The position numbers were made by a program, and so were the translations under genes. A stretch of DNA of 64,000 nucleotides from Monodelphis domestica (taxonomy: Eukaryota > Chordata > Mammalia > Didelphimorphia > Didelphidae). Below, piece by piece: positions 60,260-64,000 of the stretch. The first letter of the stretch is position 1; every line of letters begins with the position of its first letter. The DNA lies in contig NC_077227.1 of NCBI RefSeq assembly GCF_027887165.1, positions 349,601,207 to 349,665,206 on the forward strand, read 5' to 3'. The notes below the pieces were generated by a model. That model was not told the DNA's origin, did not search any database, and worked only from the letters and a program-made list of their open reading frames with translations.

Positions 60260-61067
60260 AATTTTTCCCCACACCATTGCTCTTATCTCTTCTTTGGGGT
60301 CAGACTTGTACTTTGTCATTTTTAACCTTCATTTTCTATTCTTTTGTGTTTTTGCTCTTGGTCAGGTTTCTGGCAGCCAGGGCTCAGGGATAAGCCAGGG
60401 GAGAGAGGCTGAAAAGTGAAGAGGATGAGAGAGAAAAGCAGTTAAGGTTAGGAGCTCCTTTCTGTTTTCTTTTAAGGAACTTTTCTTGAAGGGAGAAAGG
60501 AGAACCTGAAACCTCTGGTCCTGCGCTTTAGGGAGAAGGACTTTTCCTGCCCCAAGTCAGCACTTTTTAGGGGTTGTAAGGGAGGGGGATAAGTGCTGCC
60601 TAAAATTAAAGGAGGATGGGAGGAAGTGAGAGCTGAATCAGTGCCTTGGATAGGGGCCCAAAGAGTCTTCAAATGGCTGCTATGGGGCCGGAAGCACATG
60701 GCCTTCCTCTAGGTCTTAGAGCCTATGCTTCTATTCAGGCCCACAGCACTTCCCACACATATTCTCTCACTTCTGCTTTGAGCACGCCCCATCCATGCAG
60801 CCCGGAGCCCACTCTTTGTGCTGCCTGTGACTTTCCCTCCCACTTATAACTAGCCCAAGCCCTATATTCCTAGAACCCATGCCAGGGGGTATAACGACCA
60901 CCCCAAAAGAACTAAACTTGATGGGCAAGTGAGTCAGTAGAGACACAGGCAAGTGCTCAGGCTGGGTAGCCCAGTTTTGTCCTATCGATGACCCAGGCTA
61001 ACCCCAATGGCAGGATTGGGCCCCTCTGGGGATAAAGGACACCTCTGGGTCTCTTTGGAGAGGTCTT
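60260..61067. other. Repeat-poor intronic sequence, possible regulatory DNA
   Basis: I see no repeat or exon in this stretch of the CSF1R intron. GAGGAAGTG at 60620-60628 is a good PU.1-type ETS site. A second regulatory block near the promoter is possible but unsupported beyond the motif. Confidence 0.3.
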
Positions 61068-61210
61068 TAGCTAGGAATCAGGACAACTGCCAACTAGGTC
61101 TTGCCAATAAGCCATTTGCTGACCTTGGGTAAATCTCTTTCCTTCCTCAGGGATAAACTGGAGGTGTTGGACTAAATTGCCTCTGGCTCTTCCTAGCTTT
61201 AGAAGCTATA
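61068..61210 (+). repeat. MIR-like SINE
   Basis: CCATTTGCTGACCTTGGGTA and AAACTGGAGGTGTTGGACTA follow MIR. Confidence 0.6.
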
Positions 61211-61495
61211 TTTCCTGACTTCCTTCAAGCTTCCCTAAAATTCTACCCACCACAAGAAGCTTTTCCCAGACCTTCTTAATGCTCAGACCTTTCTGAGATT
61301 GCCTCCAGTTTACCCTCTCCTGTGTATACCTTGTTCGTATGTATGTTTGCCTGCCTGTGGCTCCACTCTATGGGCTGCCTTCCTGCTCCCCATTAGATTA
61401 TGGGTTCCTTGAGGGCATGAACTGTTTTTGCTTTATTTTAAGTCCTCAATTCTCAGCACAGTTCCTGGTGCACAGAGAGTACTTTCTACATTCGT
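61200..61495 (+). repeat. L2 LINE 3' end
   Basis: GACTTCCTTCAAGCTTCCCT, GGGTTCCTTGAGGGCATGAA and CTCAGCACAGTTCCTGGTGC are the L2 3' end. It borders the candidate enhancer. Confidence 0.75.
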
Positions 61496-61499
61496 GTGG

Positions 61500-62030
61500 A
61501 CCTGACTTCTGATGAATGGCTTGTCTCTGAGTGCTTCCTTCTGGCACCATTTGGAGGAGAAGAAGGGGACAGTTTAAGGACCTCTTTGGGCCTCTTTCCT
61601 GTTCTCTTCATCAAAATATTGAAAGAAACTGAGGGCTCTGTTCACTTCCTGCCCAATTCATGAAGTTGTCGTGTCCATCTCAGAAAGCACTCTCGTGCAG
61701 AATGAGATTGACGTAATGAGTTCGTCACTTGAAGCTTCATCCTTCCCCTTGTCCCTCCATGGTGACTCAAGGGAGGAAAAGTTAGCAAGCCCCTTGCTCC
61801 TTCTGCCATGCATTTGTGAACCACTGACCGACCACCTCTCACAATTCTATCCCCAGCCAAGTTTTATCTTTTCCCTTTCCTTCAAACTGCCTGGCATCGA
61901 TTCCCTGAACCCTTCCCCATTCCCCAGCAACTTATATAGGAACCTGGGAGAGCCTTTTTCCAACTCCGCCATCACTTAGTTGCCTGAGAGTAGGATTGAG
62001 AAGGGAGCCTCATTGGAACGATACTGCAGT
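61500..62030 (-). promoter_or_regulatory. Candidate CSF1R intronic enhancer (FIRE-like)
   Basis: This low-repeat segment lies in the intron upstream of CSF1R exon 3. It carries CACTTCCTG (ETS/PU.1 type) at 61643, TGACGTAA (CRE/C-EBP type) at 61709, TGACTCA (AP-1) at 61763 and AACCAC (RUNX) at 61819. CpGs are denser than in the flanks. FIRE in human and mouse lies in the same intron and depends on PU.1, RUNX and AP-1. Equating this segment with FIRE is inference from motifs and position. Confidence 0.4.
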
Positions 62031-62034
62031 GTAA

Positions 62035-62316
62035 GAAGTGATGAGCGGGTTAATGAAGAAAACAATAACAGCACTGAAAGACATGTGTGAAATTCTGAAA
62101 AGCAAAATTAGAACCAAAAGAACATTCTATACAGCTATAGAACTCGGGTTTGAAGAATAACTTGTGAATGTCTACCTCCAGTGGTAAATGGTAACTTAAA
62201 ACATGGAAGACGTAGTTTATTCATACTTTTTTTTTGGGCAAGCAATGCCTCTTCTAAGGTGAGGAAAGGAGGAAGGGAGAAATTTAGTGTAATCAACAAA
62301 TAAATTAATTTTTTTA
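62035..62316 (+). repeat. LINE-1 3' end
   Basis: AAAGCAAAATTAGAACCAAA, AGAACATTCTATACAGCTAT and AATAACTTGTGAATGTCTAC follow the L1 ORF2 end and tail. Confidence 0.65.
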
Positions 62317-62330
62317 AAAATAAGGAGGGA

Positions 62331-62514
62331 GATTGCTCTATAGAAAAATGAATAATATGGACATAGATATCAAGTGATAGCATTTGTACAACCCAGTAGA
62401 ATTGCTTGTCAGCTCTGAGACAGGGGAGGGAAGAGGGGAGGGGAAAATAAATCTTGGAAACAGGGAAAAATATTTTAAAAATTAATAAATAAATAAAAAT
62501 TTTAAAAGAAAAAG
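62331..62514 (+). repeat. Very short 5'-truncated LINE-1 with 14-bp TSD
   Basis: About 185 bases of L1 3' UTR (GTACAACCCAGTAGAATTGC, TTGTCAGCTCTGAGACAGGG) end in an A-rich tail. AAAAATAAGGAGGG at 62317-62330 and at 62515-62528 flank it exactly. Confidence 0.88.
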
Positions 62515-62559
62515 AAAAATAAGGAGGGGAGTTTCATCTACTAGTGAAAAGACAACTGG

Positions 62560-62760
62560 TCTTATGGTTAGAAGGCCTGAATTCGAGACCTGCTCCCACA
62601 TTTATTAGCTGTCAGTAAATTGTACCACTTAATTAAACCTTGGTTTACTTATCTGTAAAACAGAGAGAATAATGTTTCCACTACCTTCCTTGACAGGGTT
62701 ATTGTGAAGGAAAAAGGAATTGTGATTCTTAAGATTCCATAGGAATATGAGGTCCTGCTA
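62560..62760 (+). repeat. MIR/CORE-SINE type element
   Basis: GGCCTGAATTCGAGACCTGC, CTTATCTGTAAAACAGAGAG and GACAGGGTTATTGTGAAGGA follow MIR. Confidence 0.7.
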
Positions 62761-62997
62761 TTGGCCATGTCCCTCAACTTCAGCATTTCTGTAGGTTCAG
62801 AGCTGAAGAACTTGAAATTAGAATGAAGGAAAAAGAAAACAATCCCTAATAAATAGTCCAGCAAATCCACTCATTCATTCATTCATTTATTAGAAGAATT
62901 TTGGAGCTAAGAGAGATCTTCGGGATTATTGAGTTTTACAGAAGAAACTGAGACTCAGAGAAGGTGGTGATTTGTACAAGGGCACCTATGGGCAACC

Positions 62998-63195
62998 AGG
63001 TGGAGTCATCTTCCTGAGTTCAAATCTGGCCTCAGACACTAGCTGTGTGACTTTGGGAAAATCATTAACCCTTTTGGTCTTAGTGTCCTCCTCTGTAAAA
63101 GGAGCTGGAGAAGGAAATGGCAAACCAGTATCTTTGGCAAGGAAACCCTAAATAGGGTCATGAAGAGTTATACATGACTGAAATGACTGAAAAAA
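62998..63195 (+). repeat. SINE family B, sense
   Basis: CTGAGTTCAAATCTGGCCTC, GAGCTGGAGAAGGAAATGGC and GGGTCATGAAGAGTTATACA give family B in plus orientation, ending CATGACTGAAATGACTGA. Confidence 0.88.
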
Positions 63196-63244
63196 ACCCC
63201 ATACCTTAGTACTAAGTGACTGATTTGAGGTTTACTTAAAGCAG

Positions 63245-63735
63245 TGTGACAGTGAAAAAACTGGATGAATTTGAAATCAGAGGGTCTTGGTTTAAGTTCC
63301 AACTCTGGTACTTAAAACTTGAGTGACCTTTGATCTTAGACAAGTCAGGTTCCTACTCTGGGCTTCAGTTTCCCCATAAAATGAGGATCCTTTGAATCAC
63401 TGGACTCCCTGAAAACATGATGAAAAAACAAAAGTTTGAATCTCTAAGGATCCTTCTGACTTTGATCCATTCCATGCACCTTTATTGATTGCCTAGTACC
63501 AGACACTGGGCTAGGCAAAGTGCCTAGCTACCTAAACTGGTATTATGGATAGAACACTTGACTTAGACTTCAGAAAACCTAGATTCAAATCTAGCCTCAG
63601 ATATTTGCTGCTGAACATCTCTGGGAAAATTACTTCGCATCTCTGTGCCTTACTTTCTTTCCTCACCAGAAAAATGAGGGGACTAGACGTGACAGCTTTT
63701 AAGGTCTCTTCCAGCTCTAAATTATTATTATTTGC
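63245..63735 (+). repeat. Two MIR-like SINEs
   Basis: Two MIR-type relics lie at about 63245-63410 (GGGCTTCAGTTTCCCCATAA) and 63535-63735 (CAAATCTAGCCTCAGATATT, AATGAGGGGACTAGACGTGA). Confidence 0.65.
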
Positions 63736-63759
63736 CTAGCCCTGTAAAAAGTGGTGGAT

Positions 63760-64000
63760 ATAAATAAAAAGAACTAAATTATCTTTATGTGCCTATATCT
63801 ATATGCACCATTACCCAGATTTCCTCTGGGATATAGCCTGAGAACCAGGGAGGCTCCCAATGTCCCCACCATCTGCCCCTTTGTCTCTTACATGCTGATC
63901 TCCCACAAGCTGTGTGACTTTGGATTTTGGAGCTGGCTCCCTCTCCCAGGCAAATCTAGTTTCCTTCCTTCTCCCCTGGCTCCTGACACATGCCCATGGT
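63760..64000. other. Non-repetitive end of window
   Basis: No repeat is recognised. On the minus strand GAAGGAAGGAAACTAG carries tandem GGAA cores, but no signal-peptide exon reading frame is found here. The CSF1R signal-peptide exon is therefore expected beyond 64000. Confidence 0.4.

Noticed and set aside
60767-60952. Minus-strand open frame as a possible signal-peptide exon
   Set aside because: It lacks a leucine-rich hydrophobic core followed by a phase-1 donor.
61642-61979. Open frames on both strands over the candidate enhancer
   Set aside because: No domain and no splice fit with CSF1R; transcription-factor motif clustering explains the region better.
63841-64000. Minus-strand ACCATGGGC as the CSF1R start codon
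   Set aside because: The frame soon meets a stop and encodes no hydrophobic signal peptide, and no donor in the needed phase follows.

Overview
This is a mammalian genomic window, almost certainly marsupial. Two lines of evidence support that. First, the coding exons are small, intron-separated and clearly recognisable as two neighbouring vertebrate genes. Second, the introns are filled with repeats of marsupial type: many copies of two tRNA-derived SINE families, MIR/CORE-SINEs, L2, CR1/L3, marsupial-type LINE-1 and a HAL1-like element. The species cannot be fixed from sequence reading alone. There are no bacterial features, operons or CRISPR arrays.

Layout. About 80-14490 (+) holds the last nine coding exons and the 3' UTR of HMGXB3, whose 5' part lies left of the window. 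About 14630-55257 (-) holds CSF1R (FMS, the CSF-1/IL-34 receptor): coding exons 3-22 in human numbering plus the 3' UTR. The two genes converge tail to tail, with predicted poly(A) signals about 175 bp apart, as in human 5q32 synteny. From 55258 to 64000 lies the CSF1R intron between the signal-peptide exon (not seen, expected to the right) and exon 3. This intron contains a repeat-poor segment (about 61500-62030) with an ETS, CRE/C-EBP, AP-1 and RUNX motif cluster. It is a candidate for the FIRE enhancer, by inference only.

The 20 CSF1R exons sum to 2840 bases. With the one split-codon base from exon 2 they give exactly 947 codons (946 residues plus stop), and all splice phases are compatible. 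The five Ig domains, single transmembrane helix, juxtamembrane region, split kinase and C-tail with the PI3K, GRB2 and CBL-type tyrosines are all present. The HMGXB3 exons are likewise in phase (651 residues plus stop from the first full codon). HMGXB3 is a poorly characterised nuclear HMG-box protein; the part seen here is its Cys-rich C-terminal half.

The rest is intronic. The CSF1R intron between the transmembrane exon and the juxtamembrane exon is about 18 kb and is the main repeat reservoir: an antisense L1, a HAL1-like element with a nested SINE, LTR fossils and L1 tails. Several nested insertions keep visible target-site duplications. I found no previously undescribed gene system. The points most worth a second look are the FIRE candidate, the Tyr-to-Cys change in the CSF1R juxtamembrane segment, the very long polypurine and GA/CT tracts beside exons 14 and 11, two degenerate short-period tandem arrays in CSF1R introns, and the transposase-like character of the HMGXB3 C-terminal half.
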